A DNA stretch of 11,138 nucleotides from assembly GCA_946479205.1 (NCBI GenBank), contig CAMLFJ010000051.1, forward strand, positions 1 through 11,138, in the 5' to 3' direction. The position numbers were made by a program, and so were the translations under genes. Below are positions 5,963-11,138 of this stretch, piece by piece; positions within the stretch are counted from its first letter, which is position 1; the number at the start of each line of letters is the position of its first letter. Source of the stretch: an uncultured bacterium. GTDB lineage: Bacteria; Methylomirabilota; Methylomirabilia; Rokubacteriales; CSP1-6. Under the pieces are notes generated by a model that did no database searches, had not been told where the DNA came from, and saw only the letters and a program-made list of their open reading frames with translations.

Positions 5963-7780
5963 GTGCCCCGTTCGCTTCTTCTGAGCTGTGAGGGGGTGGG
6001 CAAGGCGCACGGCCTCCGGTCCCTCTTCGAGGGGTTGTCGTTCGGGCTCTTCGAAGGGGACCAGGTGGGGCTGGTGGGACCCAACGGCGCCGGCAAGTCG
6101 ACGCTCCTCCGCATCCTCGCCGGGATCGAGTCGCCCGACCGCGGGCAGCGCTCGCTCCGCACCGGGGTGCGGGTGGGCTACGTCCCGCAGGATCCCGTCT
6201 TCCCGCCGCAGGGCACCGTCGAGGGCGTCCTCACCGCGGCGCTGGCCACGATGGACGAGTACGAGCGCCAGGGCCGGATCGCCCAGGTCCTGGGTCGCGC
6301 CGGCTTCGCCGACGGGCGGGCCGAGGTGGCCGCGCTCTCCGGCGGCTGGCTGAAGCGTCTCGCGATCGCGCGCGAGCTGGCGGGCGAGCCCGACGTCCTC
6401 CTGATGGACGAGCCCACGAACCACCTGGACGTGGAGGGCATCCTCTGGCTGGAGGAGCTGCTCGGGTCGCGCGCGCGCGCCTGTCTCGTGGTCAGCCACG
6501 ACCGCTACTTCCTGGAGCACGTGGCCACCCGCATGCTCGAGGTCAACCGCATCTACCCCAGCGGTCTCTTCGAGACCGACGGCCGCTACAGCGACTTCCT
6601 CACCCGGCGCGACGAGTTCCTGCGGGGCCAGGCCGCCTACGAGGAATCTCTCGCCAATATCGTGCGCCGCGAGATCGAGTGGCTGCGGCGGGGCGCCAAG
6701 GCCCGCTCCACCAAGGCCAAGGGCCGCATCAAGGAAGCGGACCGGCTGATCGAGGAGCTCGGTGACGCGCGCGCGCGTGCGGCCACCCGCTCCGCCGATA
6801 TCGACTTCACCGCGTCGGGGCGTCGCTCGCGGCGGCTGCTCGTCGCCCGCGGCCTCGCGAAATCGCTGGGCGGCCGCGCGCTCGTCCAGGGCCTCGACCT
6901 CATCATCACGCCCGGGACGCGCGTCGGCCTCATGGGGCCGAACGGCAGCGGCAAGACCACCCTGCTCAACGTGCTGGCGGGCGCCCTCGCCCCCGACGCG
7001 GGCACGATCGAGCGGGCCGACGGGCTGCGCATCGTGCGGTTCGAGCAGCAGCGGCCGGGGCTCGACCCGGACCAGTCCCTGCGCCGGGCGCTCGCCCCCG
7101 AAGGCGACACCGTGACCTTCCAGGGACGGACCCTGCACGTGGCGGCCTGGGCCAAGCGCTTCCTGTTCCCGCCCGAGCAGCTCGAGGTGTCGGTCGGCCG
7201 GCTCTCGGGCGGCGAGCAGGCCCGCATCCACATCGCGCGGCTGATGCAGCAGCCCGCCGACCTGCTGATCCTCGACGAGCCGACCAACGATCTGGACATC
7301 CCGACGCTCGACGTGCTCGAGGAGAGCCTGACCACGTTCGAGGGAGGTGTCGTGCTCGTGACCCATGATCGGTTCATGCTGGACCGCGTGGCGACCGGCA
7401 TCGTGGCGCTGGATGGGCGCGGGAGGACCGAGACGTTCGCCGACTACGCGCAGTGGGAGACGGCGCGCCAGACCGCGGCGCGGAAGGGGGGAGCGCCGCC
7501 CCTCACCCTGCCCTCTCCCCAGAGGGGAGAGGGAGAGAGAGGGAAGCCGCGGAAGAAGCTGGGGTATGTGGAGCAGCGGGAGCTGGATACGATGGAGGCG
7601 ACGATTCTCGAGGCGGAGACCGCGTGGGAAGCGTGTCAGCGGGCGGCGGAGGATCCGGCCATCGCGTCCGATCCGGCGGCGCTGCAGGCGCGCTACGCGG
7701 CGCTCGAGGCGGCCCGCGCCGAGGTGGACCGGCTCTATGCCCGCTGGGCGGAGCTCACGGCGAAAGGAGAAGCACGATGA
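5963..7780 (+). CDS. ABC-F family ATPase, Uup-like
   Basis: A 605-residue soluble ABC ATPase without membrane segments. ABC-F proteins act on the ribosome, and Uup also binds DNA branch structures. Domain 1 has Walker A GPNGAGKST (39-47), signature LSGGW (125-129), Walker B VLLMDE (145-150) and His179. The interdomain linker (about 212-285) contains EWLRRGAKARSTKAKGRI, a Uup-type signature. Domain 2 has GPNGSGKTT (325-333), LSGGEQ (414-419), LLILDEPTNDLD (434-445) and His468. A C-terminal coiled-coil region (about 531-602, KKLGYVEQRELDTME...) is the Uup DNA-binding-domain type. The start is GTG at 5963 with no near ribosome binding site, so translation is probably coupled to the microprotein gene. 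Residues 511-528 (APPLTLPSPQRGEGERGK) are encoded by an in-frame dispersed repeat placed exactly in the tether before the C-terminal domain. Confidence 0.94.
   Translation: MPRSLLLSCEGVGKAHGLRSLFEGLSFGLFEGDQVGLVGPNGAGKSTLLRILAGIESPDRGQRSLRTGVRVGYVPQDPVFPPQGTVEGVLTAALATMDEYERQGRIAQVLGRAGFADGRAEVAALSGGWLKRLAIARELAGEPDVLLMDEPTNHLDVEGILWLEELLGSRARACLVVSHDRYFLEHVATRMLEVNRIYPSGLFETDGRYSDFLTRRDEFLRGQAAYEESLANIVRREIEWLRRGAKARSTKAKGRIKEADRLIEELGDARARAATRSADIDFTASGRRSRRLLVARGLAKSLGGRALVQGLDLIITPGTRVGLMGPNGSGKTTLLNVLAGALAPDAGTIERADGLRIVRFEQQRPGLDPDQSLRRALAPEGDTVTFQGRTLHVAAWAKRFLFPPEQLEVSVGRLSGGEQARIHIARLMQQPADLLILDEPTNDLDIPTLDVLEESLTTFEGGVVLVTHDRFMLDRVATGIVALDGRGRTETFADYAQWETARQTAARKGGAPPLTLPSPQRGEGERGKPRKKLGYVEQRELDTMEATILEAETAWEACQRAAEDPAIASDPAALQARYAALEAARAEVDRLYARWAELTAKGEAR
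7511..7533. repeat. Palindromic dispersed-type repeat inside the ABC-F coding region
   Basis: CCCTCTCCCC (7511-7520) and GGGGAGAGGG (7524-7533) are exact inverted arms around AGA, within a wider C-rich then G/A-rich block (about 7498-7543). In this frame it reads PLTLPSPQRGEGERG, a peptide I recognise as the usual translation of a CCCTCACCC...CCCTCTCCCC repeat scattered through many GC-rich environmental genomes. Copy number cannot be judged from one window. Confidence 0.75.
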
Positions 7781-8067
7781 GCGATGTGGACGCGGTGGCC
7801 ACCGTCAAGGTCGACAATGCGCGCGTGCGGGTGACCGAATGGCGCTTCGCGCCCGGCGCGCACACGGGTCATCACCGGCACGAGTACGCCTACGTGGTGG
7901 TGCCGCTCACCACCGGCTCGCTGACCGCCACCGGCCCGGCGGGCGAGGCCACCAACGCGCTCCGCGTCGGGGAGCCCTACTATCGCGACGCGGGGGTCGA
8001 GCACGACGTGCGCAACGCGAATTCCTTCGAGTTCGCCTTCATCGAGATCGAGCTCAAGGACGCCTGA
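7777..8067 (+). CDS. Small cupin protein, BauB-like
   Basis: A single-domain cupin of 96 residues. The first motif is APGAHTGHHRHEYAYVVVPL (25-44), offering His32, His33 and His35 as metal ligands. The second motif region is VGEPYYRDAGVEHDVRNAN (64-82), with His76 and a terminal Asn as expected. The wording VTEWRFAPG...YVVVPL...AGVEH.V.NAN resembles the family that includes the beta-alanine degradation protein BauB, but substrate transfer from that name would be unsafe. Its ATG overlaps the ABC-F stop by 4 bases (ATGA), with AAAGGAG 7 bases upstream, so the two are co-translated. There is no functional link to ABC-F that I can name. Confidence 0.88.
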   Translation: MSDVDAVATVKVDNARVRVTEWRFAPGAHTGHHRHEYAYVVVPLTTGSLTATGPAGEATNALRVGEPYYRDAGVEHDVRNANSFEFAFIEIELKDA

Positions 8068-8179
8068 AAGACGTGCTAGTGTTGTAGGGCCTTCCTCTGG
8101 GCCCCCGAGGCTCACCGGCATCTGGCTCGACCTCGACCTCTGACACCGGTATCTCGCCCCGTTTCGGAAGGGAGCCCCA
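8068..8179 (+). promoter_or_regulatory. Leader region before the small-gene set, with an imperfect direct repeat
   Basis: This 112-base gap holds TGCTAGTGT (8074-8082), a possible extended -10 without a convincing -35. It also holds an imperfect direct repeat, CACCGGCATCTGGC (8113-8126) and CACCGGTATCTCGC (8144-8157), with 12 of 14 bases the same and a period of 31. A short GGGCC/GGCCC stem (8087-8091 with 8100-8104) lies between. No riboswitch class is recognised. Confidence 0.25.
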
Positions 8180-8323
8180 ATGAAAAAGAAGCCCCCCGGA
8201 GTCTTCTCGCTCATCGTCACCGCGTTCTCCGGATTCGGCGCCCACCTCGTCGCCCTGTGCGCCACCGGGCGCGACCGCCTGCTCGCGCTCCAGGGCCGCA
8301 AAGCGCGGCCGGGCAAGAGGTAG
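8180..8323 (+). CDS. 47-residue basic peptide with one possible membrane helix
   Basis: ATG at 8180 is preceded by GGAAGGGAG at a good distance, and the frame closes with TAG at 8321-8323, giving 47 residues. The product begins MKKKPPGVF, then carries a moderately hydrophobic stretch (about residues 8-28, FSLIVTAFSGFGAHLVALCA). It ends in a basic tail (GRDRLLALQGRKARPGKR). This could be a single-pass inner-membrane peptide with both ends basic, or a short amphipathic helix. No family is recognised. The next gene begins 8 bases downstream, which supports a genuine operon. The good ribosome binding site and tight spacing are the main reasons for calling it. Confidence 0.6.
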   Translation: MKKKPPGVFSLIVTAFSGFGAHLVALCATGRDRLLALQGRKARPGKR

Positions 8324-8331
8324 GCGCCCGC

Positions 8332-8610
8332 ATGAGCTTGCCGTCCACGGTCTACACCGCCGGCGATTTCATCCGGCGCGTGGTGGAGAGTCTCCTCCAC
8401 GGCGAGTGCCGGGGCCAGTTCCTGTGCGCCCGCTGCCTCGTGAAGCTGACGAAGGACAACCTGGACCGGAGCTACGCGAAGCCGGACGTCGCGCGGGTGA
8501 TGGAGGAGATCTTCGCCAACCCGGGCGCGCTCGCGCTCGCGCCCGCGAGCCTCTGCGCGCTGTGCGCCAGGAAGAAGGTCACGTGTCTGGGCGGGTCGGG
8601 CCCGCGCTGA
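8332..8610 (+). CDS. Conserved-type hypothetical protein with CxxC pairs (putative zinc-binding)
   Basis: The protein has 92 residues. Cysteines fall in two clusters: Cys26 with Cys32/Cys35 (GECRGQFLCARCL), and Cys75/Cys78 with Cys85 (SLCALCARKKVTC). This pattern suggests one zinc site or a redox role. Between them is a helical stretch (LDRSYAKPDVARVMEEIFANPG, 44-65). A longer frame from 8257 would overlap the 47-residue gene and adds low-complexity sequence, so the ATG at 8332 is chosen; only a weak AGAGG lies upstream. I have a vague memory of FLCARCLV-type hypotheticals in Rokubacteria-like genomes, with no known function. It lies in a run of small plus-strand genes. Confidence 0.72.
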   Translation: MSLPSTVYTAGDFIRRVVESLLHGECRGQFLCARCLVKLTKDNLDRSYAKPDVARVMEEIFANPGALALAPASLCALCARKKVTCLGGSGPR

Positions 8611-8625
8611 CGCGCGGGATCGCTC

Positions 8626-8883
8626 ATGTGCGTGTACTGCCGGGAAGACGCCGCCTGCGAGCACGAGCGCGATTCCTGCTCGGCCAGCGGCGGGGAGCCG
8701 TGCGCGGCCTGCGGCCATACCTCCGCGGCGCAGCCCTGGCGCCCGCCCGCGTTTCCCGGGCCGGGACCGCGGTGGAGCCGGCCCCGCCCGCGTCCGGTCA
8801 GGAGCCCGGCGAGTGGGCGGGGGCGCCCGGCCGCCCGGCCTTCGGATCCGGCCCCGCCGCGCCCGCGCGGCGCGGGACGCTGA
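8626..8883 (+). CDS. Doubtful 85-residue Cys-rich then Pro/Arg-rich ORF
   Basis: The first 30 residues (MCVYCREDAACEHERD..., with Cys at 2, 5, 11, 18, 26 and 29) look like a zinc-ribbon-style module and echo the CxxC content of the preceding gene. The rest is Pro/Arg/Gly-rich, as any frame of very GC-rich DNA can be. No clear ribosome binding site precedes the ATG, and the start lies 15 bases after the previous stop. The stop at 8881-8883 lies 9 bases from the end of the convergent minus-strand gene, which is a natural place for a gene end. It may be real only at its N-terminus, a decayed gene, or chance. Confidence 0.38.
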   Translation: MCVYCREDAACEHERDSCSASGGEPCAACGHTSAAQPWRPPAFPGPGPRWSRPRPRPVRSPASGRGRPAARPSDPAPPRPRGAGR

Positions 8884-8892
8884 TCGTCCGAC

Positions 8893-9096
8893 CTACCGGG
8901 TCACCCCGCTTCGCGCGCGACTGATCCACTGGAGATCCAGGTCGTGGTCCGTCCAGCCGTGGGATCGCAGATGGGCGATCCACGCCTTGACGGTGGCGGC
9001 CGGGACCTCGAGATCGGTCGAATCGACCTCGATCGGGGAAGCGCAGCGCAGGGGTTTGCCGGAGAGGATGGGTTTCGGCGGCGTGATGGGGTCCAT
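8893..9096 (-). CDS. Small hypothetical protein, 67 residues
   Basis: No family is recognised. The N-terminus is Pro-rich (MDPITPPKPILSGKPLRCAS), followed by VPAATVKAWIAHLRSHGW (31-48), which looks like an amphipathic helix, then an acidic/basic tail ending SRARSGVTR. There is a single Cys. AGGAG lies 6 bases before the ATG and overlaps the stop of the upstream small gene (9 bases between stop and start), so the two form a coupled pair. The ordinary residue composition argues for a real gene over chance. Confidence 0.62.
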   Translation of the reverse strand: MDPITPPKPILSGKPLRCASPIEVDSTDLEVPAATVKAWIAHLRSHGWTDHDLDLQWISRARSGVTR

Positions 9097-9105
9097 GGGG
9101 GGCTC

Positions 9106-9321
9106 CTACTCGGCGATCATTCGCTCGTTGATCTCGCCGGTGAAGAGCGCGAGGGTGAGTGGGCAGGGCAGCTCGTTCTCGTCGATGTACTGGCAGTCCT
9201 TCTCGCTACACGCGACGAAGAGCTTCCCCCGACCGGCCATGGAATTGCGGCGGCGCAAGGTGATGGTCACGGTCTCGGACACGACACTGCAGGTGAAGGA
9301 CTTCGACGGCATGCGGCTCAC
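9106..9321 (-). CDS. Small Cys4 protein with a topoisomerase-type zinc-ribbon-like segment
   Basis: The protein has 71 residues, starting at GTG (9319-9321), which has AAAGGAG 5 bases upstream; the in-frame ATG nine bases later is too far from it. Cysteines are at 11, 38, 43 and 53. RGKLFVACSEKDCQY (31-45) resembles the G.F..CS..P.C half of topoisomerase C4 zinc ribbons, and Cys11 and Cys53 could complete a site, although the spacing is not canonical. It has no membrane segment or signal peptide, so it is probably cytosolic. It is the first gene of a two-gene unit with the 67-residue protein. Function unknown; nucleic-acid binding is a guess from the ribbon-like segment. Confidence 0.7.
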   Translation of the reverse strand: MSRMPSKSFTCSVVSETVTITLRRRNSMAGRGKLFVACSEKDCQYIDENELPCPLTLALFTGEINERMIAE

Positions 9322-9443
9322 GCGGACTCCTTTGCGAGAGACATCGGCGCTGAGACGACGATGGGAGCGTGAGTTGCGGGCGAGGACGATGGAGAATGGC
9401 AGGGTCGCGACGGCCTACCAGCATCTTCAACGAAGACGGCCCC

Positions 9444-9449
9444 AGTATA
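9444..9449 (-). promoter_or_regulatory. Candidate -10 box for the small minus-strand gene pair
   Basis: TATACT on the minus strand (5 of 6 consensus) lies in the gap between the dehydrogenase stop (9481) and the GTG at 9321. No good -35 is found at 16-18 bases, and the implied leader is about 115 nt. Apart from this box I see nothing clear in 9322-9480. Confidence 0.3.
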
Positions 9450-9480
9450 GCTGATCGGCTCCCCTCGCAGGGCACCGATT

Positions 9481-10392
9481 TCAGCGCGGTGCGGCAATGA
9501 GCGAGCGAAGCACCGCCATGATCGCGGAGTTGTCGTGGTCGCCGAGGCCGCCCGCCACTCCCGCGAGCAGGAGCTGCCGGTGGAGCGCGGTCGCCAGCAG
9601 CGGCGCGCCCGCCGCGTGGCCCACCTCCAGCATGAGCTCGACGTCCTTCAGGTGCTGGACGAGCTTGCCTTCCGCCTCGAAGTTGCCCTCGATCATCCGC
9701 TCGCCCTTGATGTCCATCGCCCGCGAATAGGCCGAGCTCTCCTTGAGGATGGCGAGCAGGGCGTGGCCGTCGAGCCCCTGTCGCAGCCCGAACAGGAGGC
9801 CCTCGGCGAGGGCCAGCCGGTTGAGCCCGAGCACGAGGTTGACGACGAGCTTGGCCCGCGCGCCCGACCCGCTCGGCCCCACGTGACGCACGCGCTCGCT
9901 GAGCGCGTCCAGGATCGGGCGGCAGCGGGCGAAGAGGCCGGGATCGCCGCCCACCATCACCGGCGCCTCGCGCCGGCGCGCCTGGCCGCTCGATCCCGCG
10001 ACCGGCGCGTCCAGCATCGGGATGCCGCGCGCCGCGAGGAGGGCGGCCAGCGCGGCGGAGGCGTCGGGGTGGATCGTGCTGTTGTCGATGACGACGAGGC
10101 CGGGCGCCGCCGCGTCGATCGCGCCGTCGGGGCCGAGCAGCACGTCCCGGACGAGGTCGGCGGTCATGAGACAGGTCATCACCACGGCGGCCCCGCGGGC
10201 CGCGTCGGCGGGAGAGCGCGCGGCCACGCCGCCGCGCGCCTCGTGCTCGCGCATGCGCTCCGGCGCGATGTCGAAGCCGCGCACGGTGTAACCCGCCCGG
10301 ATCAGGTTGCCGGCAAGGGCCGAGCCCAGCAGGCCCATGCCGATGTACGCGATCACTCCGGCCAGCGTGGGCTCCGGGTGACTGGTCGTCAC
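9481..10392 (-). CDS. NAD(P)-dependent beta-hydroxyacid dehydrogenase (3-hydroxyisobutyrate dehydrogenase family)
   Basis: The protein has 303 residues from the GTG at 10390-10392. It has a Rossmann domain with IGMGLLGSALAGNLIRAG (17-34) and Asp41 after the second strand, favouring NAD. The region DNSTIHPD (103-110) follows, then the substrate-binding loop LDAPVAGSSGQARRREAPVM (127-146). The catalytic lysine is Lys181 in ARAKLVVNLVLGLNRLALAE, and the C-terminal helical domain contains HLKDVELMLE and a DHDNSAIM end. In the substrate loop the usual GG...GA..GTL pattern is changed to GSSGQARRREAP, so substrate may differ from 3-hydroxyisobutyrate. The start is uncertain: GTG at 10392 is 5 bases after the upstream stop, while GTG at 10354-10356 would give VIAYIGMG at the N-terminus; neither has a good ribosome binding site. 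It is co-transcribed with the solute-binding gene. Confidence 0.9.
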   Translation of the reverse strand: MTTSHPEPTLAGVIAYIGMGLLGSALAGNLIRAGYTVRGFDIAPERMREHEARGGVAARSPADAARGAAVVMTCLMTADLVRDVLLGPDGAIDAAAPGLVVIDNSTIHPDASAALAALLAARGIPMLDAPVAGSSGQARRREAPVMVGGDPGLFARCRPILDALSERVRHVGPSGSGARAKLVVNLVLGLNRLALAEGLLFGLRQGLDGHALLAILKESSAYSRAMDIKGERMIEGNFEAEGKLVQHLKDVELMLEVGHAAGAPLLATALHRQLLLAGVAGGLGDHDNSAIMAVLRSLIAAPR

Positions 10393-10397
10393 GGAGA

Positions 10398-11093
10398 TTA
10401 CTGCAGGACCTCGTCGGCCCGCAACCGCAGCGACGGCGGGATCGTGAGGCCGAGCGCCTGCGCGGCCTTGAGGTTTATCACGAGCTCGAACTCCGAGGGC
10501 TGCTCGATGGGCAGGTCGCCGGCCCGCGCACCCTTGAGGATCTTGTCCACGAAGACCGCGGGGCGCTGCCAGATGCCGTTGATCTCCGCGCCGTAGGAGA
10601 TCAGCCCGCCGGCCTCGACGTACTGGCGGAGCTCGTAGAGGGCCGGGAGGCGGTTCCTGGCCGCCAGCTCCGCGACTCGCCGGGCGTGCGGGTAGAGGAC
10701 GCCGGCTGCGTACACGAGCAGCGCGCCGGCCCGCGCCGCGGTCGCGGTCTTGAATGCGCCCTCGATCTCGCTCGTGTTGCGGATCTCGATGGACAGCAAC
10801 TTCCATCGTTGCTGCCGGGCGGCGGCTTCCGCCGCCTGCCAGCTGGGGAGGTTCGAGGGACTCCAGAGCACCGAGACCAGCGCCGCGCCCGGCACCAGCT
10901 CCTTGAGCAGCTCGAGGCGCTTCCCGGTCGTCTCCACCGATTGAAAGCTCAATCCGGTGAAGTTCCCGCCCGGGCGTGCGAGGCTCTGGACGAGCCCCTG
11001 GGCCACCGGGTCGGAGGACGCCGCCATCACCACGGGGATCGTCGAGGCGGCCTGCTTGAGCGCGGAGTGCGCCGGCCCGGCGGCGACGATCAC
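10398..11093 (-). CDS. ABC transporter substrate-binding protein, ABC_sub_bind (PF04392) type, N-terminus missing
   Basis: The protein is a periplasmic solute-binding component of an uptake system. The visible 231 residues match the family from the first-lobe strand to the end: IVAAGPAHSALKQAASTIPV, DPVAQGLVQSLARPGGNFTG, GKRLELLKELVPG, the central AEAAARQQRW region, GGLISYGAEIN, FVDKILKGARAGDLPIEQPS, and the family-typical end ALGLTIPPSLRLRADEVLQ. About 90-100 N-terminal residues, including the signal peptide or lipobox, are absent because genomic sequence stops at 11093 where adapter begins. The GTG at 11091-11093 that appears to start the frame is an internal valine codon. The TAA stop is followed after 5 bases by the dehydrogenase start. 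The ligand is unknown; the family includes many orphan binding proteins without neighbouring permeases. Confidence 0.92.
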   Translation of the reverse strand: MIVAAGPAHSALKQAASTIPVVMAASSDPVAQGLVQSLARPGGNFTGLSFQSVETTGKRLELLKELVPGAALVSVLWSPSNLPSWQAAEAAARQQRWKLLSIEIRNTSEIEGAFKTATAARAGALLVYAAGVLYPHARRVAELAARNRLPALYELRQYVEAGGLISYGAEINGIWQRPAVFVDKILKGARAGDLPIEQPSEFELVINLKAAQALGLTIPPSLRLRADEVLQ

Positions 11094-11138
11094 AGATCGG
11101 AAGAGCGTCGTGTAGGGAAAGAGTGTAGATCTCGGTGG
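11094..11138. other. Illumina TruSeq adapter read-through (artefact)
   Basis: From 11094 the sequence reads AGATCGGAAGAGCGTCGTG and continues through GTAGGGAAAGAGTGT to AGATCTCGGTGG, which is the reverse complement of the TruSeq universal (P5) adapter. All 45 terminal bases fit. It is not biological, and it marks the true end of the contig at 11093. Confidence 0.98.

Noticed and set aside
5876..7366. 496-codon minus-strand open frame
   Set aside because: It is antisense to the ABC-F gene; no recognisable domain.
8798..8983. 61-codon minus-strand open frame
   Set aside because: It overlaps the better supported 67-residue minus-strand gene in another frame; Pro/Gly/Arg-rich, without a ribosome binding site.
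9535..10596. 353-codon plus-strand open frame
   Set aside because: It is antisense to the dehydrogenase; composition typical of a shadow frame and no domain.
10393..10806. N-terminal extension of the dehydrogenase frame (open up to 10806)
   Set aside because: This part runs in another frame through the solute-binding gene and is Arg/Pro-rich; Rossmann sequence begins only near 10356, so a short GTG start is preferred.
1..11093. CRISPR array, tRNA, rRNA, toxin-antitoxin or phage module
   Set aside because: No regularly spaced repeats, cloverleaf with anticodon arm, rRNA-like sequence, or recognisable toxin, antitoxin or phage gene was seen; the palindromes found are isolated single elements.

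Overview
This is a GC-rich bacterial window with short intergenic gaps. It is probably a metagenomic contig end from a soil or subsurface lineage of the Rokubacteria/Methylomirabilota or deltaproteobacterial type. That placement is inferred from overall style: an ABC_sub_bind-type solute-binding protein, a Uup-like ABC-F, small lineage-type hypotheticals and dispersed palindromic repeats. No rRNA or other marker gene fixes it. The last 45 bases (11094-11138) are Illumina adapter read-through, not genome.

Layout. (1) 1-827, minus: the 5' part of a PPK2-type polyphosphate kinase running off the left edge. (2) 914-2625, plus, divergent from it: an ACT-domain NAD(P)-malic enzyme followed by a DUF1330 protein. 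(3) 2629-2715: a 28-bp perfect inverted repeat (REP/RAYT-like) filling the gap between convergent genes. (4) 4370-2718, minus: a 7-bladed beta-propeller lactonase, then a cupin. (5) 4371-4488: a divergent promoter region holding an 18-bp perfect palindrome made of two back-to-back TTGACA boxes. (6) 4489-5568, plus: a zinc alcohol dehydrogenase. (7) 5593-8067, plus: a coiled-coil hypothetical, a 19-residue lysine-rich microprotein, a Uup-like ABC-F ATPase carrying an in-frame dispersed repeat, and a small cupin overlapping it by 4 bases. (8) 8180-8883, plus: a set of small genes (a 47-aa possible membrane peptide, a 92-aa Cys-rich protein and a doubtful Cys-rich ORF), converging on two small minus-strand genes at 9321-8893. 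(9) 11093-9481, minus: a 5'-truncated ABC_sub_bind solute-binding protein followed by a beta-hydroxyacid dehydrogenase.

The recognisable genes are metabolic and housekeeping: polyphosphate/nucleotide energy balance, malate to pyruvate, sugar-lactone hydrolysis, alcohol/aldehyde oxidoreduction, ribosome-associated ABC-F, solute uptake and hydroxyacid oxidation. I see no CRISPR array, tRNA, rRNA, intact transposase or phage gene. The least explained material is the small-protein content (5593-5956 and 8180-9321) and the palindromic elements at 2629-2715, 4404-4421 and 7511-7533.
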